Shown: positions 1 through 10,310 of the stretch, piece by piece
How positions within the stretch are numbered: the first letter of the stretch is position 1
Layout of the letters: each line of letters begins with the position of its first letter
Program-made: the position numbers and the translations under genes
Source of the DNA: Henriciella sp.
GTDB taxonomy: Bacteria > Pseudomonadota > Alphaproteobacteria > Caulobacterales > Hyphomonadaceae
Direction: 5' to 3'
NCBI GenBank assembly: GCA_013213785.1
Contig: JABSPZ010000007.1
Location: forward strand, 62,001-126,000
DNA: 64,000 bases
The notes under the pieces: generated by a model
What the model was told of the DNA's origin: nothing
Databases searched by the model: none
What the model saw: only the letters and a program-made list of their open reading frames with translations

Positions 1-1211
1 GCAATCTCGTTCCAGTTGGCCTGCGCGACAGGCGCTGCCTTTGGATTGTCGCCAGTAGAGCGGTGCTTGTACTCAAACCGCAGCGGATTGTCTGGGCCAT
101 ACCCAGCCTCTTCCAGAAGCGTGCGTGCCTCAACCAAGCGCTCTTCGCGACTCATAGACTTCCATTCCACCTGCGGACGATCCGTCTCATAGTTCGCAAT
201 CCCGGGAGGCACAAAGCCGTAGGCCGGGATGAAGCCTGGGGTCAGAACATTGTCGACCAAGAACTCACGGTCGAGCGCCATCGCGAGTGCTTTACGAACG
301 CGCACATCGTCAAACGGCGCCTCGCTTGAATTGAAGCTCCAATAGGTCGTGAGAAGGCCTGGCGTCGTGCGGGCCCAACCTGGGAAACGACGGTCGAGCT
401 CGGCTTTGCGACCCCCGTCAAAGTCATTGTTCACGTCCAGATCGCCAGCTTCCATGCGGCGCTCAACAGCGGCGAGGTCTTCCAGCTCGAAATAGCTGAC
501 ACGCTCGAAGCAGAGTGTATCGGCTTCATAGAAGAGCGGGTTTGCATCCGCGACCAGCTGGTTTCCGGTTTGCCAGAACATCAGTTTGTAAGGCCCGTTG
601 ACCTCGATATTCTCTGGCTGAACCCAAGCTTCGCCATACTGTTCCACAATGTGCTGTGGCACTGGGAAAGTCGTGTAGTGAGTGAGCAGGCCCAAGAAGT
701 ATGGGGCCGGCTCTTCCAGCGTAATCTCAAGCGTCCGATCATCAATGGCGCGCACGCCCAGCTCTTCCGGAGCGACGCGGGTCTCGTTCAGGGCCTGCGC
801 GTTTTTGATGATGTACAGGAGCGACGAGTATTGCGAGGCGATTGCTGGATCTTGGATCCGTCGCAGCGCGAACACGAAATCATTTGCGGTCACCGGGACG
901 CCGTCGGACCATGTCGCTTCGATCAGTTTAAACGTCCAAACCAAGCCATCATCGCTGACCGTCCAGCTTTCAGCCATGGCGGGGATCACTTCGCCGTCGG
1001 CGGCGTGCTGCATCAAGCCGTGGAACATGTCGCCAATCACGATGTTTTCCCACGCCGCTGATGACCGGTGCGGATCGAGCGTATCGACTTTCGCAGAGAT
1101 GCCTCTTCGAAGCGTCAGCGTGTCATCGCTGGAACCGCCACCTCCGCTACATGCTGATACGGCGAGTGCGAGTGCCAAGGCAGAGCCCGCGAGTAATTTA
1201 TTCAAACGCAT
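1..1211 (-). CDS. Oligopeptide/dipeptide ABC transporter substrate-binding lipoprotein (partial, C-terminus outside window)
   Basis: Extracellular solute-binding protein family 5 (OppA/DppA type), which captures peptides for an ABC importer. The start is the ATG preceded by AAGGA. The N-terminus has an Arg/Lys start, a hydrophobic stretch and a lipobox ending Val-Ser-Ala-Cys followed by a Ser/Gly-rich linker, so the protein is an anchored lipoprotein. Family signatures follow: a segment reading LTLRRG then DTLDPHRSS, the pattern 'VTANDFVFALRRIQDP' and a later 'VRKALAMALDRE'. About 403 codons are visible with no stop before the window edge; family members run 500-600 residues. No permease or ATPase gene is visible on this side. 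The family call is firm, the exact substrate unknown. Confidence 0.9.
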   Translation of the reverse strand, partial: MRLNKLLAGSALALALAVSACSGGGGSSDDTLTLRRGISAKVDTLDPHRSSAAWENIVIGDMFHGLMQHAADGEVIPAMAESWTVSDDGLVWTFKLIEATWSDGVPVTANDFVFALRRIQDPAIASQYSSLLYIIKNAQALNETRVAPEELGVRAIDDRTLEITLEEPAPYFLGLLTHYTTFPVPQHIVEQYGEAWVQPENIEVNGPYKLMFWQTGNQLVADANPLFYEADTLCFERVSYFELEDLAAVERRMEAGDLDVNNDFDGGRKAELDRRFPGWARTTPGLLTTYWSFNSSEAPFDDVRVRKALAMALDREFLVDNVLTPGFIPAYGFVPPGIANYETDRPQVEWKSMSREERLVEARTLLEEAGYGPDNPLRFEYKHRSTGDNPKAAPVAQANWNEI

Positions 1212-1322
1212 CGATAGGTCCTTTTCGAAAGAGATATCGGGTAATTTTTCAAATTGTTCCAGACATTTTAGGCTTTGCCTAGGTCAGCTGTGTCGCATTT
1301 GACGCGTTCTTGATCCCCTGCC

Positions 1323-2084
1323 CTATTTGCGGCGGAAAAACCCGACAAAGCCAAACAATCCAGCAAGCAAAGATCCAATACCACCAGCAACGACAGTGAT
1401 CGGGCTAATTGACTGCGCGAGCGCTACGGCCTGACCGATCCGCGAGACCTCAACCTCGACAGAGTCGCGGAACGTGCGCAGAGGAAGCGCCTCCTGGTCC
1501 ATCAACGCGAAGAGCTCGATCACAAGCTCTTGGTTCCCTACGGCCATCGGGGTCACTTTCCAGCGCCAGACGTTTTCAGTTAGGGGCGATATGCGCTGTG
1601 TGGCGGGCGTCACGGCTTCGACATCGAACGCCTCGCCAGACACCAAGGCTTGAACCGTATCTGAAATTTGAGCTTCGCCTTCTACGATGTTGCCCGTGCC
1701 AGGCAGCGACTCCAAGGCATCATCATCACCGGTCGCATCCAATGAAAGCGTGACATAAAATGGACGTCCAAATCGCGCCGACTTCGGAGTTTCATGCGCA
1801 ATGGGGACTGTTCGCAAAGATGCCAGAAAATCGTCCGTCGAGGACGAGGCAACGCCGAACATAGTATCTGTATCAGGTTTTTCGGTGATGCTTCGAACCG
1901 CTTCGCGCACCGGTGTCGATCTGGCCAAGGGCGGCTCTTCCTCGATTGAGGCATCAAAACCGATACTGCCAGGCGGCGGCGCGCTCTGCGTGCTCGTTTC
2001 TTGGCTTTGCAAATATTGATGACCGCCATAGGCGAGCGCAGCGCCGCCAATCAGGATCAGCAAGAAGGAGAATAATCTCAGCAT
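1323..2084 (-). CDS. Hypothetical membrane-anchored protein with two terminal transmembrane segments
   Basis: I do not recognise a named family. The 253-residue product starts with a hydrophobic helix (about residues 4-20) that could be a signal anchor. A Ser/Pro/acidic linker follows, then a roughly 110-residue predominantly beta region with the pattern 'RFGRPFYVTLSLDA' and 'VWRWKVTPMAVG'. A second helix near residues 218-248 ends in Phe-Phe-Arg-Arg-Lys, so the beta domain probably sits in the periplasm between two membrane anchors. The Trp-Lys-Val-Thr-Pro segment resembles beta-sandwich domains of surface proteins, but that is only an impression. It lies downstream of prfC on the same strand with a gap of about 130 bases. 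Confidence 0.75.
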   Translation of the reverse strand: MLRLFSFLLILIGGAALAYGGHQYLQSQETSTQSAPPPGSIGFDASIEEEPPLARSTPVREAVRSITEKPDTDTMFGVASSSTDDFLASLRTVPIAHETPKSARFGRPFYVTLSLDATGDDDALESLPGTGNIVEGEAQISDTVQALVSGEAFDVEAVTPATQRISPLTENVWRWKVTPMAVGNQELVIELFALMDQEALPLRTFRDSVEVEVSRIGQAVALAQSISPITVVAGGIGSLLAGLFGFVGFFRRK

Positions 2085-2211
2085 CTCAAACCTCCACCTC
2101 TCTAAGAGGGTTGTAAGCTCACCCTGGCATTAGGGGAAGAGGTAACTGAACCTGCTTTGAACATGAACGCCTCATCCCCGCTGCAAACTGCTTCACCGAG
2201 GCGAGTCGAGG

Positions 2212-3813
<1,602 letters not shown>

Positions 3814-4013
3814 TCTATATTCGCCTCGAAACTAGTCTTCGCGCGATCTAGGCGGTTTTGACGGAGGCTTCAACGTATGTGTCTGCTCTAGAAACACATT
3901 TGCATAAACCTAAGTGGAACTCAGGCGGCATTCGCGTTCGGGAGCAAGCGATTTGAAAGTTTCGGGTCAGCGTTGGGAATACCAAATCGGCAACACCAAT
4001 ATTATTTTCGAGA

Positions 4014-4310
4014 ATGCTTGGGTCTTGGCGCGGGTACTCGCAAGAACGGGTTCGAGTGAATGATGAGGTCATAAAAGATCGACAGGGTTGGTTTTGGCTG
4101 ATCTGGAGCAAGTCTGAGGTCGCGACCTTTAAGATTCTCGATGAGGAATATGCTGTGATCATCGGAGTTCAGTATACCGATGCGGACTATAATATTTACA
4201 GTCGTATCATCACCGAAACCGAGGTCTTTGAGCCACAGGGCTTCATAGAGGCCAAATGGGATACGAAAGCCTATCTCTGGCCGCCGGAGCCAGATCTGTT
4301 CTCAACCTGA
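4014..4310 (+). CDS. Hypothetical small protein
   Basis: Unrecognised 98-residue reading frame, rich in Trp, Tyr and acidic residues, with no signal peptide or membrane segment. The composition (for example 'GWFWLIWSKSEVATF' and 'IIGVQYTDADYNIY') looks like a real folded protein. There is no clear ribosome-binding site at this ATG and the frame stays open for about 57 bases upstream, so the true start may be a non-ATG codon further up, or this may be a decaying gene. The overlapping minus-strand frame has poor composition. It converges with the minus-strand gene that ends just downstream. Confidence 0.45.
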   Translation: MLGSWRGYSQERVRVNDEVIKDRQGWFWLIWSKSEVATFKILDEEYAVIIGVQYTDADYNIYSRIITETEVFEPQGFIEAKWDTKAYLWPPEPDLFST

Positions 4311-4322
4311 CTTTTACGGGTC

Positions 4323-4676
4323 TTAGGCGCGCGCGCGTTCGTCTTGATCGTTTGCAGCGCCGCGTTGATAGGTTTCGAGCACCAATGGAGGAATGTCTCG
4401 CAACCGCGGCTCAACGCCTCCAGATGCGGTTGGTTTCAGCATCAAGCTGTTTGCGCCTGTCTTGGCGATAATCAACGCCGCGATGTCCAAGAATAGGATA
4501 TTATCTTGGTCAGTATCCAGGGACAGAAGGTCTTCGTGGCGGGCCGCCACGAACTCGACAGCGTCGTGCGCACGCAATTGGCGCGGATCTCCGCAGCCGA
4601 TCGTCCGCCAACGCTCGAGCAAGTGCGCCTCCGGCGCGTTCACCTCAATCACCTTGTCATTTAGTAGAAACAACAT
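4323..4676 (-). CDS. Conserved hypothetical protein
   Basis: The 117-residue product starts at the Met of MLFLLNDKVIEV, which sits behind a GGGGACT sequence; a longer frame begins nine codons earlier without better support. The protein is acidic, has no signal peptide or membrane helix, and contains 'APEAHLLERWRTIGCGDPRQL' split over a helix-turn region and 'LLSLDTDQDNILFLDIAALI'. I do not recognise a named family. It lies on the same strand as the DUF1491 gene about 65 bases upstream and may be cotranscribed with it. Confidence 0.65.
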   Translation of the reverse strand: MLFLLNDKVIEVNAPEAHLLERWRTIGCGDPRQLRAHDAVEFVAARHEDLLSLDTDQDNILFLDIAALIIAKTGANSLMLKPTASGGVEPRLRDIPPLVLETYQRGAANDQDERARA

Positions 4677-4742
4677 GGCCAGTCCCCTGAATCTTGGACC
4701 CATGTCGGTGATTTGGAGTTAATTTAGCGTTACCGAATTGAT

Positions 4743-5093
4743 TCAAGACAGCTTTTCGACAGGCTCCGTCAGAAAATTACGGGCCTCGCGGTCCTCGATT
4801 TCAATCACCCAAAGATCCTGATCACGGGTCCGAACCCGCTGAATATAAGCGTCCGCACTTGCTTCGTCGGGACCGACACTCTGGGATTCGAGATCCACAA
4901 AAACCCGAACGCCCTCCATGGAGGTGCGCGGAACGTAAACCCGTGCTTCGCCGCGTAGGTCGGCAACTTTCACAACAATATCGCCGCGTTCCGCATCGCC
5001 GCGTTGCAAAACAAACGCCGATGCCCCCTCAAGCTGCGCCCGCCGCACCAAGGCTTCGACCCAAAGTTTCGTCGGCAATCGTTCTTCAAACAT
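4743..5093 (-). CDS. DUF1491 family protein
   Basis: Small cytosolic protein of the alphaproteobacterial DUF1491 family, function unknown. The signature N-terminus 'RLPTKLWVEALVRRAQLEG' is followed by 'FVLQRGDAERGDIVVKVADL', the family's conserved core, and an acidic C-terminus with 'DQDLWVIEIEDREARNFL'. The start chosen (Met of MFEERLPTK) has AGGAGG at ideal spacing; the longer frame adds eleven unlikely residues. The 116-residue length fits the family. Confidence 0.85.
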   Translation of the reverse strand: MFEERLPTKLWVEALVRRAQLEGASAFVLQRGDAERGDIVVKVADLRGEARVYVPRTSMEGVRVFVDLESQSVGPDEASADAYIQRVRTRDQDLWVIEIEDREARNFLTEPVEKLS

Positions 5094-5173
5094 AGGCCCG
5101 CCTCCTAGTCGGCATCGCTTTTGCATTCGAAAACAGCATTAGCATTTCGTTTACCTTGATCGACCGAGCTCCG

Positions 5174-5368
5174 ATGAACAAGATTATCTTCTGCAACGCC
5201 CTCGCCTTTCTGGCCATTCCCGCATTGTGGACCGCGCCGTTCGCAGCGCCGAACTTGTTAGAAGCACCGTTCCAGCCCGGCAATATTTCTTGGACTCTGT
5301 TCGCCTTTGTGGGAGCAGCGATCATCGGAGCGGTCGCTGCGATCATTTGGGAAATGAAATCCGACTAA
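5174..5368 (+). CDS. Small membrane protein of unknown function
   Basis: A 64-residue product with two hydrophobic segments: residues 4-22 (signal-like, containing FLAIPALW) and about 40-58 (FAFVGAAIIGAVAAIIW), ending Glu-Met-Lys-Ser-Asp. It is probably an inner-membrane hairpin. The start is taken at MNKIIF; six more codons lie upstream but add Asp/Arg before the hydrophobic stretch. The ribosome-binding site is weak. It is divergent from the DUF1491 gene and converges with the histidine kinase gene. No family recognised. Confidence 0.5.
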   Translation: MNKIIFCNALAFLAIPALWTAPFAAPNLLEAPFQPGNISWTLFAFVGAAIIGAVAAIIWEMKSD

Positions 5369-5379
5369 GCCAGACCGGA

Positions 5380-6618
5380 CTATTCGGCCGCCCGTTTTTG
5401 TGAGGCTGAAAGCGCTGGCAGTGTGACAATCACATGCGTTCCTTCACCCGGCATGGTCTCGATCCGAACCTGTCCGCCTTGAAGCTCCGTCAAGCGCTGC
5501 ACCATAGCCAAACCAAGCCCCGTACCAGCGCGTCCCTTCGCGTTTCGTCCTTGCGCGAACGGTTTTGCGATCCGTGCAAGATCGTCAGCATCCATGCCCG
5601 CTCCCGTATCGCGCACGCTTAAGACACAAGTGCCGTTTTTCTCGAACGCATGCAGCGTCACTGTATCATCGCGCGAAGAGTATTTAATCGCGTTCGACAC
5701 TAGGTTGTCCCAAATGCGACGAACGGCGCCTGCATCCGCGACCGCCATGACCTCGCCTTCGGACCTCAGTTTTAGGTTCACGCCTGACAGTTCCGCGATG
5801 CCTTTGGATTGCCGGAAAACACTCTCTCCACTCGCCGCAATATCGAGCGGCGCTATGTCCAATTCATAAGTCCCCGCTTCGGCTTTGGCATATCCGAGAA
5901 TATCTTCAATCAAGCGCATCAGAGTGTCGCCGCTTTCGCGGATGAGAGACGGATAGTCTTTATACGCCTCCGGCAATGGTCCCCGGAGTTCCGCATCCAT
6001 GATGTCGGCAAACCCGATAATTCCATTTAGCGGACTCTTCAGATCGTGACCGAGGCTCGCGAAGAATTGGGTGCGTTCCTGCACCTCGTCATCCGTCCCA
6101 TTTTGGGTTAGAGCCTCCGGTAAGAAGAGCACCAACTCGCCGCTTGTATTTGGCAAACGCAAAACCGAAAATTTTCCCGCCGGCAGTGACGTTGTGGACG
6201 TGGGCGATTCGCTAAGATCAGGCAAAAGATCTTCGAGTATCCGACCTGTCTTGAGGCCAGGGATGATATTTGGGCGTCCAAAATGACCCCGAAGTCGCCC
6301 CTGCGTTGAGACGCTCAGAATAAGAACGGGATCATCTGGCGTCACCAAAGCTGATAAAGAATTCCATCCCTCGCTTTTCTTCATTGGGAGATCGCCCTTC
6401 TCGGACCGACGTCCTGAAAAAAGTGAAATTGTTTGCAGCACGATCAGCGTGGTTAAGATGCCTGCACCGAGCCAAATACCCGTGAGACCACCCGATAACA
6501 TTACAGTTAGCGCGCCGATGCCGCCGATCGCAGACCCGATCACAAGAGGAAAAGAATTAATCGACAAATCTCTTTCTGCCGGTCTATTCTTAACGGTATG
6601 GTCAGTTCTGTTAGGCAT
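5380..6618 (-). CDS. Membrane-bound sensor histidine kinase
   Basis: Two-component sensor kinase of 412 residues. Two adjacent membrane helices (about 22-42 and 44-66) leave essentially no periplasmic sensor, so the input is probably intramembrane or cytosolic. Residues 90-175 form a degenerate PAS-like region. The H-box is 'FFASLGHDLKSPLNGIIGFA' with the phospho-acceptor His191, and the ATPase domain has an N-box (DNLVSNAIKYSS), G1 (DTGAGM) and G2 (GTGLGLAMV). The H-box most resembles the cell-cycle kinases PleC/DivJ/CckA, but the length and missing receiver domain leave the role open. No response regulator gene is adjacent. The ribosome-binding site is weak. Confidence 0.9.
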   Translation of the reverse strand: MPNRTDHTVKNRPAERDLSINSFPLVIGSAIGGIGALTVMLSGGLTGIWLGAGILTTLIVLQTISLFSGRRSEKGDLPMKKSEGWNSLSALVTPDDPVLILSVSTQGRLRGHFGRPNIIPGLKTGRILEDLLPDLSESPTSTTSLPAGKFSVLRLPNTSGELVLFLPEALTQNGTDDEVQERTQFFASLGHDLKSPLNGIIGFADIMDAELRGPLPEAYKDYPSLIRESGDTLMRLIEDILGYAKAEAGTYELDIAPLDIAASGESVFRQSKGIAELSGVNLKLRSEGEVMAVADAGAVRRIWDNLVSNAIKYSSRDDTVTLHAFEKNGTCVLSVRDTGAGMDADDLARIAKPFAQGRNAKGRAGTGLGLAMVQRLTELQGGQVRIETMPGEGTHVIVTLPALSASQKRAAE

Positions 6619-6734
6619 TTTGGCTGCACGGATTCATTAAATTATCGGACAGAATCCAAGTTTCATCAGACGCTGGACTATGCGTAACGCAAAAGTTGGG
6701 CCAGGGTCGGGGTCGTAGAGTGAGGGAGTTATTC

Positions 6735-7745
6735 ATGACCATAAAAACCGCAGTTTCCGCCGTCATCGCGATTGCAGGTCTGACTCTACAAGCCACTGCA
6801 CAACTTGTCACGCCGGCGCCTCACCAAGTCGCCGCGACAGCCCCTCAAACTGACCCGCTCGCACGCGCCGCAGCGCTCTATGCAACATATCAAGGCGAAG
6901 TTACTGACGTTAAATCCAACGGCTTTTCCTCGGCCAGTGATATTGAAGACTCACTCAACAATTTGGGCGGTCACAATCCAGAACAATTGACGCAAGGTTG
7001 GATGGCGTATTCAGCCCTCGTCGCCGCGCAGAACCCAGAATTTCGCGCTGCCGTTCTCGACATTGAAGGCTATTATGGCCGCGACATGCTGATGACAGGC
7101 ATGCAGAATGATGTCCGCTATGCCCGCACGCTCAGCGGCGGCAACTCTGCGGTAAACCAAGCGCTCACCGCCGTCAAAGCGGATAGCAGCCGTCTGATCG
7201 GCGCCGCCGCTTTTGTGAAAGAACAAGCCTACAGCCTGCAAGGCTCTGGCTGGGCGAAAGGCCGCCTTGGCAATTCGAAAGCGAAAGCAACCAACTTGTT
7301 TGCGTCTACGCAAACCGGAATCCCGGCCCGCGGAAGCCTCGTCCAAGCCATGCACGCACCGGAAATTGACACGGTTCTCGCGCAAGCTGGCCGCACCGGT
7401 GCTCCATCCGTCTGGGAAAGCGTTTCCAGCGCCGCGAGCACAATTCGTGTGCCGTCTGCCGTTTCTTCTTTCGGCCAAACCAATCGCATCGCGCGCGGAA
7501 AAGAGCCAATCGCGGATCGGATCACAACGCTCGCCGCGTATCGTATCCTCAACGCGGACCCAAGCGTCGCGAGCTCTATGCGCCAAGCGATGAGTGAGCG
7601 TGAAACGCAGGGCTGCCTCAACATGGCAAACCTGAACCTCCAACAATGCGTCGCGGCCGCACACAAGCATTACGAAGTGCCTTTCTGCATCGGCGAGCAC
7701 GCTCTGTCAGACGTTGGCAAGTGTATTGGAAAAGTGTCTGGATAA
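6735..7745 (+). CDS. Secreted hypothetical protein
   Basis: The 336-residue product has a classical signal peptide (Met-Thr-Ile-Lys, hydrophobic core, cleavage near Ala-Thr-Ala-Gln, about residue 22). The mature part is helical and Ala/Ser-rich, with four Cys clustered in the last 60 residues ('GCLNMANLNLQQCVAAAHKH', then C and C), suggesting disulfides in the periplasm. The start is at MTIKTAV behind GAGGGAG; a longer frame is not needed. No catalytic motif is visible and I do not recognise a named family. A strong hairpin terminator follows. Confidence 0.75.
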   Translation: MTIKTAVSAVIAIAGLTLQATAQLVTPAPHQVAATAPQTDPLARAAALYATYQGEVTDVKSNGFSSASDIEDSLNNLGGHNPEQLTQGWMAYSALVAAQNPEFRAAVLDIEGYYGRDMLMTGMQNDVRYARTLSGGNSAVNQALTAVKADSSRLIGAAAFVKEQAYSLQGSGWAKGRLGNSKAKATNLFASTQTGIPARGSLVQAMHAPEIDTVLAQAGRTGAPSVWESVSSAASTIRVPSAVSSFGQTNRIARGKEPIADRITTLAAYRILNADPSVASSMRQAMSERETQGCLNMANLNLQQCVAAAHKHYEVPFCIGEHALSDVGKCIGKVSG

Positions 7746-7793
7746 GACCGAGCCCTGAGCACGTCTTGTAAAACAGACGATACATCACATAGA

Positions 7794-7826
7794 AACGCCC
7801 ATGGTAATGATGCCATGGGCGTTTTC
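7794..7826 (+). terminator. Rho-independent terminator
   Basis: An 11-base perfect stem (AACGCCCATGG / CCATGGGCGTT) with an 8-base loop followed by a T-rich run, about 50 bases after the secreted-protein stop codon. The complementary strand has only three T after the stem, so it acts mainly on plus-strand transcripts. Confidence 0.85.
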
Positions 7827-7892
7827 TTATACCCTGCTAGCCCTCGCCCGTGGGCGATGTGGACCTAACAAAATCTCTTAAAGATCGACGGC

Positions 7893-9614
7893 CTACCAGC
7901 CACCCCCGCCTCCGCCGCCACCACCGCCGCCGGAGAAACCGCCGCCGCTGCTTCCGGAGCTGGAGCTTTGCGGCATCGCAGTTGAGACACCGGAGCTCAT
8001 GCCAGAGACGATCCCCTTGGTCATTCCGCCCATCGAGCCAAAGGTCCTTGAGCTAACATTCGTCCAGGTCGGATCGTAGGCCTTTGCCTCCTCCGGGATC
8101 AAACGTTCGAAATGCTTGGTCCACGGTTTTTCAACGCCAAGCGCGATCGCGTAAGGCAAGAAAGTTTCATAGCGTTCAACCGTCATCGGTGGAGGCGCAT
8201 CACTGCCAACCTCGACCGAATTGAGCTGAAGCTTTTCGGCTTTGTCCATGTAAAGGCGAAACCCTTCCAAATGCGTGCGAATGTTTTGGCCGCGACGCGT
8301 GGGGGCCGGCATCAGATACATGAAAAGTCCGTTCAACCCGATCAGAGCGACAATGGCGAGCGTATGCCACCCCGTCCAATAAGAGTGCTGCACAATCGCG
8401 AATATGATCGCGAAGAAAGACAGCGCGCCGCCGGCTATCACGTAACCTGGATTCCATTTGAAATATGCGCTGCCATAGCGATCCGAGAGCGACGACTTAA
8501 ACTGGTTATAGGCCGCGGTGAACTTCGCATCATACTTTTCGCCGAGTTTGACTTTGTCTTTGCTGCTGAAAACATCCTCGTAAAGGTTCGCAAGCTCAGG
8601 CGCCAAACCCGAAGTGTCGGCGCCATTGAGCTTTGTCAGTGTCGTCTTCTTCTTGTTCGATTGATCCACATCGATGCGCATCAATCCCTTTGATGCCAAA
8701 TACATTAAGCTCGCGATCAGCCCATCATGGCCGCTCAACGTTCGGTGATAGATTTGATGGGCTGCTGCCGGGGAATAGCCCTCAGGGGGCTCATATTGCG
8801 GAAAGACAGGCCCCTTCGCCGGATCGCGGCCAACACGATCAAAGCTGCGATAATAGAACATGAGCAAGCCGCCGAAAGACAGCAGGAGCGCCGTCAATGA
8901 GCCATTTCGGGCCCACCATAACCATCCTTTGTCGGACAGCGATGGCGGATCAATCACGCCTTTTTCGATACCCAGAGAAATGGTGAGTCCTTCGCGGACG
9001 CCCAGAGGTTGCGTCGTCTCAAAGACATGCGCATCGCCGCGCCACACGTATCTCGCGTCGCGCGCTGACTCTCCGAGCCCGCCCGTATAGACCTTCATCT
9101 CTGTCACGCGCGCGCCGTCAGGCAGAGTGATGCGGGCCGACGCCGATTGGATCGGAAACACCCAATAATTGCCGGTCACATTCCAATACAGCTCATCCTG
9201 ATTTTCAAAGTATTGGATCTGGTTTTTGACCCGGTACCGGATCTCGTAGACATGCTCGCGATAGTCCAAATAGCGATCAGCATCACCGATCCGTAATTGA
9301 ACCGCATAGCCATCCGATTCGCGTTCATAGGGCTCTTTCTGACCGTCCTTTTTGACGCCCAGTATTTTGTATCGGTATGGGAGATTTCCGCCCGTTTCAT
9401 CATCACGGTAAAAAGCGGGAAGATCGCGCAAGATGCCGCGGCGGATTTCGCGCCCTTCAACATTCACAGCGATCGTTTCTGTCACGAAGATATCGCCGTT
9501 TCGCTTCACATCGATAGCAACATCAAACCGCCGGATCTCTTCTTGCGCCTGCGATGATGCTGAAAAAACAGCAAGCAGCGCGATCGCGGTGAATATGGTT
9601 CGAAGCAGCGTCAC
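7893..9614 (-). CDS. DUF2207 domain membrane protein with Gly-rich tail
   Basis: Predicted inner-membrane protein of 573 residues. A signal peptide (cleavage about residue 23) precedes a large extracytoplasmic beta domain with the DUF2207 pattern: 'RFDVAIDVKRNGDIFVTETI', 'IRRGILRDLPAFY', 'ELYWNVTGNYWVFPI'. A membrane helix lies near residues 237-254, followed by a cytosolic winged-helix-like segment (GLIASLMYLASKGLMRI) and two further helices near 375-420. The C-terminus is a Ser/Gly run ending in about eleven Gly then Trp, typical of this family. The gene overlaps lemA by four bases (ATGA). DUF2207 and LemA proteins are often encoded together; the function is unknown. Confidence 0.9.
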   Translation of the reverse strand: MTLLRTIFTAIALLAVFSASSQAQEEIRRFDVAIDVKRNGDIFVTETIAVNVEGREIRRGILRDLPAFYRDDETGGNLPYRYKILGVKKDGQKEPYERESDGYAVQLRIGDADRYLDYREHVYEIRYRVKNQIQYFENQDELYWNVTGNYWVFPIQSASARITLPDGARVTEMKVYTGGLGESARDARYVWRGDAHVFETTQPLGVREGLTISLGIEKGVIDPPSLSDKGWLWWARNGSLTALLLSFGGLLMFYYRSFDRVGRDPAKGPVFPQYEPPEGYSPAAAHQIYHRTLSGHDGLIASLMYLASKGLMRIDVDQSNKKKTTLTKLNGADTSGLAPELANLYEDVFSSKDKVKLGEKYDAKFTAAYNQFKSSLSDRYGSAYFKWNPGYVIAGGALSFFAIIFAIVQHSYWTGWHTLAIVALIGLNGLFMYLMPAPTRRGQNIRTHLEGFRLYMDKAEKLQLNSVEVGSDAPPPMTVERYETFLPYAIALGVEKPWTKHFERLIPEEAKAYDPTWTNVSSRTFGSMGGMTKGIVSGMSSGVSTAMPQSSSSGSSGGGFSGGGGGGGGGGGW

Positions 9615-10207
9615 GCGTCTGATCCTAGGTCCAGTGTCGGAACGGCGCGATCCGCCATGGTGATTTCGAAAAACTGGCGCCGAGCGAATCCAAACGGGCC
9701 TGCAATCAAGTTCCCAGGGAAGCTCTCAATCGCAACGTTCAGCTCTCGCACCGCTCCATTATAAAAGCGCCGTGCCATTTCGATCTTGTTTTCGGTCTCT
9801 GACAGCTCGTCTTGCAACTCTTTGAAATTGTCGCTGGCTTTCAAGTCAGGATAGTCTTCCGCGAGCGCCATAAGCCGCCCGACAGGCGCGCCGAGTGCAC
9901 TTTCTTTGCTGCCGCGTTCCGCTGGATTATCCCCGGCTTGAAGCGCCGCATTGCGCCGCATGATCACATCCTCGAAGAGCTGACGCTCATGGCTGGCATA
10001 GGCCTGAACCGTTGTGACCAGTTGCGGGATGAGATCCGCGCGCCGCTTCAATTGGACATCAATGTCCGCCCAGCCATTGTTCGCCATGTTTCGCTTGGAG
10101 ACCAATTGGTTGAACAGAATGATGACCGTCACCACGAGTGCGGACGCAGCGCCAATCCCTAGATAAATCGCAGTCAAAACAGGTCCCTTTATATTGTCTT
10201 CGAACAT
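9611..10207 (-). CDS. lemA: LemA family protein
   Basis: A 198-residue protein with one N-terminal membrane helix (about 13-32) and the LemA core: 'NGWADIDVQLKRRADLIPQL', then VTTVQAYASHE, and the later 'YPDLKASDNFKELQDELSET' and 'RRFYNGAVRELNVAIESFPG'. The fold is an antiparallel helical bundle exposed to one side of the inner membrane. It is first in a two-gene operon with the DUF2207 protein, overlapping it by four bases. The molecular role of the pair is not established. Confidence 0.93.
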   Translation of the reverse strand: MFEDNIKGPVLTAIYLGIGAASALVVTVIILFNQLVSKRNMANNGWADIDVQLKRRADLIPQLVTTVQAYASHERQLFEDVIMRRNAALQAGDNPAERGSKESALGAPVGRLMALAEDYPDLKASDNFKELQDELSETENKIEMARRFYNGAVRELNVAIESFPGNLIAGPFGFARRQFFEITMADRAVPTLDLGSDA

Positions 10208-10249
10208 TCAAGGTTAACCTTAAATCAAGTTCACGCGCGGATGAAGCGA

Positions 10250-10278
10250 AACCCCGAAAAATGATCTTTTCCGGGGTT
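10250..10278 (-). terminator. Probable terminator downstream of argD
   Basis: Read on the minus strand, AACCCCGGAAAA pairs with TTTTTCGGGGTT around a short loop and is followed by a weak T-rich stretch. It lies about 30 bases past the argD stop and before lemA, so it probably separates the two units. Confidence 0.5.
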
Positions 10279-10310
10279 CAGCTTGTCTTCACTCGACTTG
10301 GTAGTTTGGT

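Noticed and set aside
3848-4162. 104-codon minus-strand frame upstream of prfC
   Set aside because: Composition is poorer than the overlapping plus-strand frame, there is no ribosome-binding site and no recognisable motif.
7011-7700. 229-codon minus-strand frame antisense to the secreted-protein gene
   Set aside because: It has no ribosome-binding site, its composition is Arg/Ala-rich as expected for a shadow frame, and the plus-strand frame has a signal peptide and terminator.
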